Shown here in pieces: positions 52,270-63,503 of a DNA stretch of 64,000 nucleotides. Each line of letters begins with the position of its first letter. The stretch's first letter is position 1. The notes beneath the pieces were generated by a model. The model had not been told where the DNA came from. It made no database searches and saw only the letters and a list, made by a program, of their open reading frames with translations. The translations under genes and the position numbers were made by a program. This DNA comes from Diplonema papillatum (lineage: Eukaryota > Euglenozoa > Diplonemea > Diplonemida > Diplonemidae): positions 124,001-188,000 of the forward strand of contig JAPJBO010000194.1 of NCBI GenBank assembly GCA_030068145.1. Direction: 5' to 3'.

Positions 52270-52410
52270 TACTATAAAGGAGGGGGTCGAATAATAACAG
52301 TTATTTACACACTACCACAATTTGTTCGGCTACCCCAGAACCTTTTTTAGTATTCGACAAAAGCGAATAATAACACAGGTGTTAACACAGGTGTTATCAT
52401 TCGACCCCCC
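52270..52410. repeat. Foldback repeat (MITE-like)
   Basis: GGGGGTCGAATAATAAC on the left pairs with GTTATCATTCGACCCCCC on the right; AACACAGGTGTTA-type palindromes lie inside. The span is about 140 bp, with no coding capacity. Confidence 0.7.
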
Positions 52411-52589
52411 AGGCTGGTTAATAAGAATGCTGTCATCAGCCCGCCGGAGCCGTCGGCTGGGTCTGGGCTTGGCTGCGGCCATTTCACTCCAGCAACCCCA
52501 CGCCCACTTCCTCCGTGGTTACTAAGGGACTGGCACCAGCCCGGAGCCCGGAAGCTCCCCAAACCACTGTTTTTGCATGTTCATAGGAC

Positions 52590-52862
52590 CTCCACCCTAC
52601 ACGGTGTGCTCCAGCACTGGGATAGATAAGCCGCGCGGTTCATTTTGCGGGGGTGGCACCCGCAAATCCAGAGTGAATCCAGTTTTTGCGGGTGTCCACT
52701 GGATTCCGCACCGGATTTGCGGGTGTCACACCGGATGTCATACTAGATTTGCAGGTGTGGCACAGATGGATTTGCGGGTGTACCCACACCCGCAAATCTG
52801 TCCATCCACACGTTGACCGTAGAGTTAATTCCCCCACCCGGTGCTGGAGTACACAGTGTACA
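52590..52862. repeat. Small inverted-repeat element with an internal minisatellite
   Basis: The ends CTACACGGTGTGCTCCAGCA and TGCTGGAGTACACAGTGTA form an imperfect inverted repeat. The interior has about six degenerate units around GGATTTGCGGGTGT. CCACGGTGTAGGG at 52182 echoes the end. Confidence 0.65.
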
Positions 52863-53468
52863 GTTGCCCGTTGTCCTTCTTTTCTCTGTCCTCTTTCGTC
52901 GTTTTCCGTTCTTTTTCGATGGCTGAGGTCAAGCGGCAAGCTTCGGAAAGAAGGTTTGTACCTGCGCTGCGTCAAGGAAGACGCACACAAGGCAAGTGAC
53001 GTATGCTGATTGAGGAAAACCACGAGCCTGGGCAGCAACCTGCACTAAGCCACCCGCAGCCCTGGGGAAGTCCCAAAACGACAGAGCTGAATTCAACCTG
53101 CATAGGTGGACGTTCGACAACTCGTTATCGGCAAGTAAACATTTCTGACTCCTCACACACAAAAGGCACGCGGTGGCTTTGGTAACTGCGTCGCACACTC
53201 AGACAGAATGAACAGCATGTTCCCGGACCCCTTCTCGGTCGGTAACATGGACGACTTAAGCTGGTTCTTCAGAGTCGTGGGGTCTTAAGCTGGCTCTTCA
53301 GAGTTGGCAACGCCGTCATTTCATGGACTCGCCAGCCTCCTGCACCTGCCCTTGAGCTTACTCTGGCAACCCACAGGTCTCCCACGAGGCACATGACACT
53401 AGTATCGAGCGGGCTTCAGCAGGATCCTGCCTTGCCGGCGTTCCCGGACGGTACCCAAGCCGTGACGT

Positions 53469-53790
53469 GTGTACGATTCGCGGAAGCTGCTAGCTTGGGA
53501 ATTGAGGCGGCCCAATTCAGGCGCCGGAGAAGGCGCTGAAAGTGCAAGGCAACAAGACGTCAAGACAGCAAGCGTTCGACGTGTTGAGAAGTACTGCAAA
53601 AGCAGCGCAACACCGACACAGAAGCACAACCTGAGGACAGCCAAGCAGACCGCCCAGGGCAGGGGAGAGCCTTCGACAGCGAAGTACCGAAGCTCTATCG
53701 AGTGTCTGGTGAAGCCGCTTATCAATGCTGCGGGCGCTAGCGTCTGACAAGGACATGCGTGACACACGTGTCCAAACGTGGTTGAGAAGC
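53469..53790 (+). mobile_element. Decayed LINE 3' end, copy C
   Basis: The translation at 53469-53747 includes LRTAKQTAQGRGEPSTAKY, matching PKAAKRTSQGRGEPAAVK at the end of the LINE at 28.5 kb. The following 3' region also matches (CTAGCGTCTGACAAGGACATGCG). It is on the opposite strand to copies A and B and far more diverged, so older. Confidence 0.75.
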
Positions 53791-54123
53791 ATCAGCCCAC
53801 TCCGTCAAGGAAAATACCGCAACAAGAGCAGCAAGTACGAGCGTGAAACAGCGCGAAAAGAAGCGGCATTATGTGGAAGCTGCACAATAGTGTGCAGTAG
53901 TGAAACAGCGTCAAATTTGATCAAAGAGTACGAAATGGAGAACTGTGGACGCAACTATTATGAACCAAACCAGGGGCGTATATATGAATAGCAAACTTGG
54001 GCCGTCTCCCAAGTTTACTGTTTTCCCGGAAAAAAAAAAACTTGGGCGGGCGGGAAAAAAGAAATGAGAATTTTCTGAACAGGCAGTTCTTTTTTTGGTG
54101 TTGGCCAGGGTCAGTCAGGGCAC

Positions 54124-54702
54124 CATGCCACCGAAGAAGCGGGCGAGATTCGATGGCACACTCGCTGGCTTTTTGGCCCAAATGCAGAACCTGCTGGGCA
54201 TGCTCGAGTGCGCCAGGAAGGAGAAGTGTCAGCAGCTCTCGAAAGCGCAACATCAGCCATATACAATCGGGTTATCGCACCCACGACTGCCACTCTAGTC
54301 CCGACTTCATGAAACAACAACTCGCTCCCAGAGGATTCGCATACCAATCGACGCATGCAGGAACTATGTGCGGGAATTATGCAATCGCAGAGAAGTCTAG
54401 ATTACGTAGACCTCGACACCTTTTTGTCTTGTATTGACCGGAGCAGGTGCTGGCGCCAGGAAACTAGATCGGGGCCAACGTTCTCAGTTGGAACACAAAC
54501 AGACCCTGTTGCCCCAACGCCTTTACCCGATCTTCTTGCTGCAGCGTGTTCTGACTGCCAAGTTGGCACCTGGCTGGGCGAGCATGACACAGCAGTGTCC
54601 AACGTGGGACGAGAAGCGTCGGAAACTTCTGCCAAAAGGCAACAGCCCAAGTTTCACCCACTGCACTCCCAACTTTCGGCCAAATCTCTCAGACCCATTT
54701 AA
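54124..54702 (+). other. Possible small gene or degraded exons, low confidence
   Basis: A frame from ATG at 54124 reads MPPKKRARFDGTLAGFLAQM (a nuclear-localisation-like start) for about 50 codons. A second frame, 54355-54702, reads SLDYVDLDTFLSCIDRSRC and VGTQTDPVAPTPLPDLLAAA. They may be two exons or remnants; I found no in-phase splice joining them. They lie just upstream of the phosphatase gene. Confidence 0.3.
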
Positions 54703-54827
54703 GTCCCTGAACCAAACCCGATGTAGCTAAAAAATCAGGTTTCCCCGCATCTAGTTTCCCCCACGTAAAAGGAATTTAAGCCACCTTTTTCTCCCACCCA
54801 AAGGGGCAGTATAAAACGTTTGCTTGC

Positions 54828-56039
54828 ATGGCGGAGGTAGTCCTACGGTTGATCACGCCCGACTCCGATTTGAACCCGGCAACGGTGGTGTTGTCCGACA
54901 AGCGGGCAGTGACCTTCGGAAGGGAGCGGGTCGACGTCGTGCTTACTAGTAGAACCGACGCGAATGCGGTGTCACGAAGACATGCCACGCTTGAGTACTG
55001 CGCGCGTGACGGTGTCGTCGCGGTCGTCGACTGCAGCAGCAACGGAACCCTCGCCAATTTCAGCCCGTGCCCGAAAGGGCAGCCCGCCTACGTCCGCGTC
55101 GGCGAAAAAGTCACCTTCGGCAAAATCACGGACGAGCTCACGTACGTGATCCAGCAGGGTGCGAGCCCCTGCGCCGCTGGAGCCGGAGCTCCAGCGGGGA
55201 AAGCGGCACACCCGCCTTGTTTCACGCTGCGTTCGCCCATGCTCTGCGTGGGCCCCGCCGGTGTTCGAGAGAGCCCGCTGCAGCTCGTTGCGCAGGTCGA
55301 CGAGCTGCTGCAAAGCGTCGACGAGGAAAAAGTGTTCTCGGCATCCTCCGCGCGAAAAGCGCCGAACCTCGAGCGCAGCGACGACGCGGCCGGGCAAGCC
55401 CTGGCCATGGCGCGGTACCTGTCCGACTCGTGGGCCGCCGGCGCCGCTGCGGGCCTCGGCGACCCTTCGTCTTTGCTCGACAAGCCGTTCCCGCACACGC
55501 TGCCCGCGCGCCGCTTCGCCGAGTCCGTCACCGTGCTGGCTGGCAACTACCTCTCGCGGCATGCCGCGGCCACCTCCCCTTTGCTCCTCCGCCTCGCGTC
55601 GCCTATGTTCGTCCTGGGAGACCTACACGGCTCGTTCTTTGACCTGCACTCATACGTGCAGCAGCTCACGCCGTTCGGCGACATCCGATTTACCGGGACC
55701 CCGCTCTGTTTTCTAGGTGACTACGTAGACCGCGGGAGGCACGGTGTCGAGCTCGTGGCGTACTTGTTGGCCTTGAAAATCGTCGCGCCAGAGTACGTGT
55801 TCATCTTGCGGGGGAACCACGAAGACGAAGCGGTCAACTCCGACGTGCAAACCAACGGCGACGGCTCGTTCCTGGCGCAATGCCACGCGCTATTCGGCAA
55901 GTCGCTCGGCGGTAAAGTATGGACCGTGCTCAACACGGTCTTCTCGACGCTACCGGTGGCCGCGATCGTGGACAACAAGGTCTTCCTTTGCCATGGGGGT
56001 GTCCCGAGAATGCCCCCGCTGGCGGCGAACGGTGAAAAG
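54828..56039 (+). CDS. FHA-domain PPP-family Ser/Thr phosphatase, exon 1
   Basis: The N-terminal FHA domain (about residues 5-110) reads phosphothreonine on partners. It has FGRERVDVVL (GR), VSRRHATLEY (SRRH) and CSSNGTLAN (NG), all key positions. A linker of about 130 residues leads to the PPP catalytic core. There GDLHGSFFDL (264-), GDYVDRGRHGVE (297-) and LRGNHEDEAV (328-) hold the metal and catalytic residues, and CHGGVP follows. The enzyme should remove phosphate from Ser/Thr using two metals, steered by the FHA domain. The exon is 404 codons and ends in phase 0 at GAAAAG|GTATTG. ATG at 54828 is the first start and precedes the first FHA strand closely. FHA-PPP fusions are unusual; animals and fungi lack this layout as far as I know. 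Confidence 0.92.
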
Positions 56040-56348
56040 GTATTGTTTTTGTTCAGTCTTTAAAGTCGTGTGCTATCACTCGGTTGACCTGTTTCATCCA
56101 CACACCGCTGCGATTGCTAGCGTTGGCTCCCCATCTCGGTCTATTGTGTCCACGCTGACCCCGCGGTTTTAAGGCCACGGAGTAGAAATCGAGTTGGATT
56201 CCTCGGACATGTATTGGCGACGGAGTTACCATTGTTATCCAACTGGGCCCAAAAGGCACCTTCCCCGTGTAGATTGCCACCGATTTAATGAACCGCCTGC
56301 AGACCAACTGTTCGGGCATGTACTGTAGTCGTTGTCCCCGTTGTTCAG

Positions 56349-56984
56349 GTCGTCTCTAGGAAGGGCTTTGCGTATACATTGAACGATGCCTCCCACCGGC
56401 AGGACCAACGGCGAGACGTCTGCTTGGCTGACCTTGACGATCCCGGATTCCCGCGGTTTCGCACGGTTCTCCCCGCGTGGTCGTGCCTCGGCTCGTTTTT
56501 CGAATCATCGTTGTCGAAGGCAAGCTCGCTTGCGTCGCCCGCCGACGGCGCCTGCTTTCTTGACCGGCAGCAGCAGCTGGTCCGCGATCTTTTGTGGAGC
56601 GACCCGAGCGCTGCGGACGTTGTCGACGGCAGCGGCGAAGTCGTGCGGCACCCGCCGTCGGGCCGTTGCAGCGACGGGGCCGTCGTCGAGTTCAGCGGCA
56701 GGGCCGTCGACGACTTCTTCGAAGCGAACGGCTTCGACCTGCTCGTGCGGGGTCACCAGTTCCAGCAGCGCGGCGTGCGTGTCGCTAAGTCAGGGCGGGT
56801 CGTCACCGTGTTCTCGACCACCTGCTACGGGGAGCCGATCTCAGGTTCGGGCGGCGTCGTTCTCCTCAAACCCAACGGCAGCCTCTCCCTTGTCAACGTA
56901 TCCCGTGCAACCGCTGGTTCGTCACTCAAGAGCGCAGCTGCTGTGCACGCCTCTGCAACCATGGCAGCACTTCGTATGAGATGA
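56349..56984 (+). CDS. FHA-PPP phosphatase, exon 2
   Basis: The exon follows a TTGTTCAG acceptor in phase 0 and gives VVSRKGFAYTLNDASH, then a 35-residue loop not usual in PP1/PP2A. It then carries the last conserved blocks: VRDLLWSDPS, VRGHQFQQRGVRV (catalytic His region, like RAHQ in PP1) and VVTVFSTTCYGEP (like TLFSAPNYCG). The total protein is about 615 residues. The phase agreement and the completion of all PPP motifs make the splice certain enough. The last 85 codons and the 3' flank are copied in tandem downstream. Confidence 0.9.
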   Translation, partial: VVSRKGFAYTLNDASHRQDQRRDVCLADLDDPGFPRFRTVLPAWSCLGSFFESSLSKASSLASPADGACFLDRQQQLVRDLLWSDPSAADVVDGSGEVVRHPPSGRCSDGAVVEFSGRAVDDFFEANGFDLLVRGHQFQQRGVRVAKSGRVVTVFSTTCYGEPISGSGGVVLLKPNGSLSLVNVSRATAGSSLKSAAAVHASATMAALRMR

Positions 56985-57042
56985 ATCCACGCGAGCTCCC
57001 TCGTTTTCATCCACACGTGCAGACCCACGGGATGTTGCGCCA

Positions 57043-57770
57043 TGCAGAACAGCTTCGACCTGCTCGTGCGGAGCCACCAGTTCCAGCAGCGCGACGTGCG
57101 TGTCGCTAAGTCCGGGCGGGTCGTCACCGTGTTCTCGACCACCTGCTACGGGGAGCCGATCTCAGGTTCGGGCGGCGTTCTCCTCAAACCCAACGGCAAC
57201 CTCTCCCTTGTCAACGTATCCCGTGCAACCGCTGGTTCGTCACTCAAAAGCGCAGCTGGTGTGCACGCCACTGCAACCATGGCAGCACTTCGTTTGAGAT
57301 GGATCTTCGCGAGCTCCCTCGTTTTCATCCACACGTACAGATCCACGGGACCTGCTAATGGGGCTATCAGTTAGTCAGCAGCGGTGTGTCGATATCCGGG
57401 CGGGTCGTCACCGTGTTCTCGACCACCTGCTACGGGGAACCGATCTGAGGTTCGGGTGGCGTCGTTCTACTCCAACCCAACGGTCTCTCCCTTGTCAACG
57501 TATCCCGTGCAACCACTGGTTCGTCACCCAAGCGCAGCTGCTATGCACGCCTCTGCAACCATGGCAGCACTTTGCATGAATGAACGGGCGTACTTGCATT
57601 TTCATCCACGGCGGAGCGCAACCCATTTCGCGGCTTTGCGTGGCATGTGCCGAAGGGCGGGTCGCCGCGTTCCGGACCACCTGTTACGTGCAGCCGATCT
57701 CAGGTTCAGGCGGGCATCGGCCTCCTTGAACCCAACAACAGCACCCTCGGCAACACCATCCACCTAACCT
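57043..57770 (+). pseudogene. Tandem decaying copies of the phosphatase 3' end
   Basis: Copy 2 (57043-57355) repeats 56722-57036 at high identity, including the VTVFSTTCYGEP block and the 3' flank, with a period of about 321 bp. Copy 3 (about 57390-57600) and copy 4 (about 57650-57770) are shorter and more diverged. None contains the metal-binding motifs, so they cannot make a phosphatase. Increasing decay with distance suggests repeated duplication outward. Confidence 0.85.
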
Positions 57771-58029
57771 TGTTCGCCAGCGCTTCGCGAAACAAGTCGA
57801 GGCTGCGACGAATCCCTCCCCGCATTCGCGCCCGTCGCGTGTGCCAACCCCTGTTTCGAGATTCGTAGTGTTAACAATGCATTGTTGGTACCAGAAATTA
57901 GTAGTTGGCGGCGTCCTACATGTAACTTACCGAAGCAGGTGAGTTCCGCTAGTTCGCACAAACAAAAGAAAGCGCCATACTAATTTTTCTCGGAACAACT
58001 GCCCGTTTTTTTTTTTTTTTTGTTTGTGT

Positions 58030-58125
58030 GATTTGACCTGTACGCGTTCAGGTTAAACCGCTGCCAACGTTCCTTTTTAGCTGTAGCAAGTATACTCACT
58101 AAGGTGGTTACTGGTTATCGCAAAA
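58030..58125 (+). repeat. Short dispersed repeat shared with 14955-15060
   Basis: It shares GTACGCGTTCAGGT and CCAACGTTCCTTTTTAGCTG with that copy and is preceded by a T run. From 57771 to 58483 there is nothing else that I can support. Confidence 0.75.
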
Positions 58126-58483
58126 GAAGAAAAGAAAGAAAGCAGCAGTTCGGACAACCAGACGTGGGCGCGTCTACCCGTCTTTACACCTTCTTTGAGC
58201 TGCTTAGCCATGGGGATTTTCCTACGGATTAGAATCTCACGGGGCCAAGGTTTTGTGCGGGTGAAGAAAATGCTGAAAACACGACGAACCGGCACTTGGG
58301 TCTTCCATCTTGCGCGGAGGTTCTAGGGCAACTTCCACCGCCAGGGAAGGACGAAAAAGAAGAGAAGAAGTTCGCTCTGGGGGGGGGGGGCGAGAGCACC
58401 ACGGTCAACCGCGCGAGCCGGAGTCAGCTCAGTGCCACTAGCACTCCCAGGTTCAAAACCCCCCCACCGGATCCTAACGACCA

Positions 58484-58712
58484 GGGCCACATTCATTGCG
58501 AATGTGTTCGTGGTGTCGGTCGCAGGAGTCTTTTTTGGCTAGCCAATGAGAGTAAAAGAGTGAAAGAGTACGTACAGTAGTGAGTAGAGAAGAGAACGAG
58601 TGTAAAAGAATGGAGGTAGCACGAACTACCAGACCAGCGAAGGCCACCGCAAAAAGATTTCTTACCTTTTCCTTATCCCTCAAAACCAGCACCAAGAACA
58701 ACGACCCCCGGA
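58484..58712 (+). repeat. Dispersed repeat R3, copy 3
   Basis: A close copy of 25795-26020, including the leading GGGCCACATTCATTGCG. It is flanked on both sides by CCGGATCCTA, which may be a target duplication (58467 and 58707). Confidence 0.85.
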
Positions 58713-59161
58713 TCCTAGAAAAAGATTCCATGGCTTAGGCTAATATTAATAGCGCAGCAAAAGGAAGAACGTTTCCCTTACCTCTACCTGCCCTCCTCCT
58801 GCTCTGGTCTTCAACAGTCAACAACAAACCTACTCAGTTCTTCCCTCTTTGTATGTGGCAGCCAGTTTGCTAGCTGCGAACGCGGTACTCCCGACGTACG
58901 TTGCTTTCCAAGGTTGTCTGCATGAAGTCTCTCCCTTGCTTCCTGTGAGACTGATGTTTCCCTGTAACGTTCCTTTTCTGGAAGCAGGCAAAACCACTGC
59001 AGGGAAGAGCTAACAAGACTCCCTTGATATCGTGCTGCTCATGAGATTGCGGCGGTCGGAAATCGACGACGCGTAACGGAAAACACAGGGTCAATGCCAC
59101 CCTTTGCCAACTTAGTTCGACGGGTACCCATGCGACCTTGGGCCCGGCCTCGCAGGGAGGA

Positions 59162-59475
59162 GCGGAGCAGTCGATCCTAAGAAGCGTAACGACGTGCGCG
59201 AAAAAATGAAAAGAACAACAAAACCGCCTGTCCCTGCAATCGCCGATGCCTCCCTCATTCTTCGGGCATGAGGGTTTCGGCGCCAAAGCGCTGCGTTTTG
59301 TTCGTCCGGAGCAGTCGATCCTGGCGTGGTGTCTTTGTTGGGTTCATCCGCGAACGACGCGCGCGAAAAATAAGAAAAGATCGGCGAAACCGCCGCTGTC
59401 CCTGCAGTCGCCGATGCCTCCCTCATTCTTCGGGCATGAGGGTTTCGGTGCCAAAGCGCTGCGTTTTGTTTGTCC
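59162..59475 (+). repeat. Tandem pair of about 165 bp upstream of the kinesin
   Basis: Both units contain GGAGCAGTCGATCCT, then CTCCCTCATTCTTCGGGCAT and GCCAAAGCGCTGCGTTTTGT. It may lie in the kinesin promoter or leader. From 58713 to 59161 no gene is seen. Confidence 0.8.
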
Positions 59476-59651
59476 ATTCGGGCATTCAAGTTTCAGAATT
59501 AGGACCTCCTCCTAGTTCCGACCCGCGATCGGGTATGGTGGCCTGCTTTGCTTTACACCCGACAGGTGGCAGAGAACGGGGCGGGTGGAGTGGTGTGGCG
59601 TGGGACAGAGCGAGAAGCACTTAGTGCCAGGCGGAAAAAGAAAAGTATACG

Positions 59652-59893
59652 ATGCCGGCCAAGCGCGAGGCCCGCACCATCCAAGTCTTCTTGCGGATTC
59701 GCCCGCCAAATGACTCGGAGAAGAAGGGGGGGTACAACACGGACGTCATCCACGTGGACGGCGACAACACAGGCGTGAAGCTCGGCTCCAACCCCAACAC
59801 GTACCAATTCAGCCGAATCTTTGGAGGTAACAGCAGGCAAGAAGACGTGTTCGAGGCTGTGGCCAAAAACGCTGTCGAAGATGCGTTTGAAGG
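59652..59893 (+). CDS. Kinesin (armadillo-type/ungrouped family), exon 1
   Basis: A microtubule motor. This exon starts the motor domain at once (ARTIQVFLRIRPPNDSEKKG, the RxRP strand) and ends EDAFEG at GAAGG|GTATGCC in phase 2. Exons 2 to 5 complete the motor: YGQTGTGKT P-loop, NMNATSSRSH switch I, DLAGCER switch II (Cys where most kinesins have Ser), LNQANAINSSLLVLGKCI, then ESKLTRLLQ. The neck FGQRAMTIKQEAKK resembles the FGQRAM...K of ARK/KIN-UA kinesins of plants and protists, which carry C-terminal armadillo repeats; that part would lie beyond the window. All four splices keep phase. The N terminus before the motor is only some ten residues. Confidence 0.92.
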
Positions 59894-60003
59894 GTATGCC
59901 GCTGCTACTCACCTAAAGACACGACCCAGTTGACCGCACCCGTTGGGCTGGCCCCAGGATGGTGGGGCTATTCTAGGGTCGACCAGTTTTCTGCCACTCT
60001 GAG

Positions 60004-60165
60004 CCGGTCCATCCCCTCCCCGATAGGCCGAAGAATACAGCACCGGGCAATTCGATGCAGCTCTAAGTACTAGGGATGGACCTGATAAGACCGTGGTGGA
60101 CGGGGATTCACTGTGATTAACAGTTTCAAGAGATAGGGACGGACCGGCTCACACTCGTAACAGTG
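60004..60165. repeat. Repeat in kinesin intron 1, shared with 14858-14945
   Basis: It has CCGGTCCATCCCCTCC and GGGCAATTCGATGCAG, and ends near GGACCGGCTCACAC, which partly complements its start. The 507-base intron runs from 59894 to 60400. Confidence 0.7.
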
Positions 60166-60400
60166 GCGTCGCATTGTTCGCCGTCTGTTCCGAGAAGAAT
60201 GTGCCTTTGAGATTCGTCACGCAGGAACAGGGAAAACTATTACGAAACTGCACTTCATTTGTGTGGGAAGGGTGTGCATGAGCGGATTCTTATTGGATCG
60301 ATTAAAAGCTAAAGGCAGCGATGGATCCTCGTAGATCACCAGTCTTGGGAGAATTGGGCGTGAAGCGTGCAACCACTTTCTTACCACCCACCCACGACAG

Positions 60401-60969
60401 GTACCACGGTCTTCTCTTCGTGTATGGTCAAACCGGGACTGGTAAGACGTTCACGATCTCGAACAAGAAAGCTGGCGACGAAGGAATGCTCCAGCGATGT
60501 GTCGGACTGGTGTTCCAAAAGATCCAAGACGACCCGTCTGGCGACTACGAGGTGCACTGCACGTTCGTCCAGATCTACCAGGAGGTCATCGAAGATCTGC
60601 TGGAGACGTCGAAGGCGGATAAAAACAGCAAAGGTCTGGCTATTCGAGACGATCCCGAGGTTGAGGGCGGCGTCTACTTGCACCCGATCAAGACCGTCGC
60701 AGCTTACGGCGGAGGCACGACGACGCCCGAGAAGGGAGCCGCAAACGTCCTGCGTGAGTTCGAGCGTGGCGACAGCAGCAGGGCCGTTGCTTCTACGAAT
60801 ATGAACGCGACCTCTTCTAGGTCGCACACGGTTTTCACCATCTACATCTCTCGCCGGAACAAGATGACCGAAGCGGACTACGGCTCAGAGTCCACCAAAG
60901 AGGAGTTCAAGGGGCGCCTCATCCTCGTCGATCTCGCCGGGTGCGAGCGGCAAAAGAAAACCGGCGCGA
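60401..60969 (+). CDS. Kinesin exon 2 (P-loop to switch II)
   Basis: Follows CCACGACAG. It encodes YHGLLFVYGQTGTGKTFTI, FVQIYQEVIEDLLE, NMNATSSRSHTVFTIYISR and LILVDLAGCERQKKTGA. It ends at GCGCGA|GTATGTG in phase 1. The variant LAGCER (usually LAGSER) is the only departure seen at a switch residue. Confidence 0.95.
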
Positions 60970-62535
60970 GTATGTGCCCTGCGCTTTGTTCCTCCCATCT
61001 ATTCGAGACCTCGAAACGGCGTCAGTCACACTATACCGCACATTCACCTCGAAAAGACAGGGTTTAGACTTACACGGTCTCAAGTCCAGTAAGCAAGAAG
61101 ACTTCTGCAGAAAAAGCACTGGGAACTAAAGCCTGCTTGGCAAAACACCGTGCACCTTCTCCTCTACATCTGCTTTGTGCGCATATTCGAGGAGGCCGCC
61201 GGATGAAAAATCAGAACGGAAGTGTAGCCTTCACGAAACACAAGCAAGTCTCAGGTGCCGGGAGCCCATTGGCCCTGAGATTACCCCTCAGGTGACACCC
61301 ACCGTTTTTTAGTCGTATAAGATCGAAGATCTTAGAAGATTAATACTATTCCGACGAGAACTAACACTTGTACAAAGGTTATTACCCCGTCGCTCTCGAG
61401 AAGAACACCGTAATTTTACCCCTCGCTTCAACTTGGATTTTTTCCTCCAGCCTCGGTTGGAAAGCAACCGGGCGGCCCAGTAGGGGATCGGACCCCTGGT
61501 TTTCAGCCTCGGTTTTCCCCTTGTACAACTTCGGGTAAAAAATCTCTCATTAAGGGGTTGGCATTTTTTTCGCATTTTTGGCAGGGGGCCGCAATTTGGA
61601 TCTGGGGTGTTCCGTGCAGTTTGATGTGCACTGTGGACTCCTGCAGGGCCTGTGTACTATGTACGCAGGGACCTCATCGCTCGAAGGTGGTGCCCAGGGT
61701 GGGGGTCAGGAAAAAATCTTTTAGCCACATGAGGAAACTGAACCGCCCAAGTAGGACCTTCTGATCATTGTCATTTGCCAAATTTGCCACCTGAAACCAC
61801 GTCCAGGATTTGGGCTCAGGGTAGTGCCAACGAAAACTCTAGTTTCCCTTTTCTACTTTCTCCTACTCTCGCGGTGTACGGTTTTGTTGTTTTCCTTTTG
61901 GCAACTTGTGTCAGACTAGCCCACCCGGGGTGGTTGGTTCCTTCAGGCAGGGTCTCCCCCGTCCAGAGTTTGCTTGGGTCCAAGATGTTGGCGCCCTTCG
62001 GCTATTTATTTTCTCTATTTCACTCTCTTTGTCATTTTCATTTTATTGATACGCGTCCGCCCTCACTCTTAGCGTCCGACTTTTTTTGTTGGCCCATTTT
62101 TTCCAGGGCCCATTTCACCTTTGAGAATCTGGCTACCCAGCCCTGGGTCCACGTAAGGCGATATTTCAAATGCGGGCCATCGAGAAGGCTGTTTTGACCG
62201 ATGTTTACGGATTCGGGTCCAGATGAAAGATTGAAGCCATTTTCGCACTTCGAACGTTGCGAAAACAGTGATGCATTCGACCAACGATGCCCACAGGATG
62301 GTGAACGCTAACTAGGGGCCCGTGGGCCCGGGGATCGACCTCCTGCCCCCCCCCCGGATTTATGTGAACCCCCGGCGGCCCCTCCGAGTGTCTGGGCAAG
62401 TAATTCGGACAAAATACTCGAGTGGTTTGAGCATCTCTTTTATGCTTTACTGGCAGTGTGGGTGAACTCATCAGTCTATTGAAGCCACCCAGTGTAGCTC
62501 GATTATCATCACTCTAAACAACTTACAACCAACAG
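60970..62535 (+). other. Kinesin intron 2 (1566 bp) with transposed sequence
   Basis: It contains a diverged R1 copy (61137-61260). A stretch at about 61560-62150 has parts (GGTGGT..CCAGGGTGG..GGTCAG, then GGGCCCATTTCACCTTTGAG) that resemble the interior of the TIR element at 49560-49760. Several open frames here are not genes. Confidence 0.7.
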
Positions 62536-62638
62536 GCGGTGACATTCTTAACCAGGCGAACGCCATCAACAGCTCCCTCCTCGTACTTGGCAAATGCATT
62601 AAAGCTCTGACTGACCCGCGACAATTTGTTCCCTACCG
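62536..62638 (+). CDS. Kinesin exon 3
   Basis: From AACCAACAG to CCTACCG|GTAATGG, 103 bases. Reads (S)GDILNQANAINSSLLVLGK then CIKALTDPRQFVPYR, the conserved alpha4-loop12 region that contacts tubulin. It is too short to be found as an ORF, and the phases fit both neighbours. Confidence 0.93.
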
Positions 62639-62912
62639 GTAATGGTTTTCTTCTCTTTTTAGAGTCCTAAATTTCCAGGGAGACACTCATTCACCAGTTT
62701 AGCAAGGGATTGCATTAGTACTACCCTCCCTCCGGACTACTGACAGGCCTTCAACTACCCTGAGCAGCACACTGTGCACGTGTTGCCATTAGCCGTGCTT
62801 GCGCACGCGGACGAGGACCCGAGGAGGTTGGCGACTCCAATTTATATCCCCCCATCATCATACCTCATGAGAGACGCGCTTCCTCATGAGATACCCTCGA
62901 AAAGTCACACAG

Positions 62913-62993
62913 GGAGTCGAAACTCACACGTCTTCTGCAGTACAGTCTTGCCGGAAGAGGTAAAACGACGATTATTGTCACCTGCGGCCCCAG
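62913..62993 (+). CDS. Kinesin exon 4
   Basis: From CACACAG to GGCCCCAG|GTTTGTA, 81 bases. Reads ESKLTRLLQYSLAGRGKTTI then IVTCGP, the alpha5 segment of the motor. The upstream codon is completed by exon 3 to give Arg, as in other kinesins. The donor is GTTTGT, weaker than its neighbours. Confidence 0.93.
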
Positions 62994-63503
62994 GTTTGTA
63001 TCTTCTCTCTTTTCGAGCACGTTTCCACCCAGCGGCGAAGGCGCTTCTGCACCCAACAGGGTCATATGCAGCGGTGCCCACCCGCGTCCGCGCGGCGTGG
63101 GCGAGCACAGCGACGGCGGCGGACTACCGTCACGACACGACCGTAAACGACACTGCATCGAGTCCTGGTACTAGTACCGGGTCTGAACGAGACGCGGCTC
63201 CTCGGCCTCTGCGACCGCTACGGGTCGCACGACGATCGCGCACCCCTGCCGACACAGCTCGACCCTCAACAACTGGCCGCATCACGCCGTGCCGCTCGCC
63301 GGAAGCGAGAGAACGAGAACTCTGAATCCGGATCTGACTCCGAACTTGTCATAAGCTACCAGCAGCAGATGCAGCCGTCGCGGGTTGCACCACGACGGAA
63401 GCGCGCCAAGAGTGGCCCATCCGGTGTCACGTAGCGGAAGGCAGGCATATTGTGGTGCTCATCGGCATGCCGGTGACTCCCCACTATCGCAACAATATTC
63501 CAA

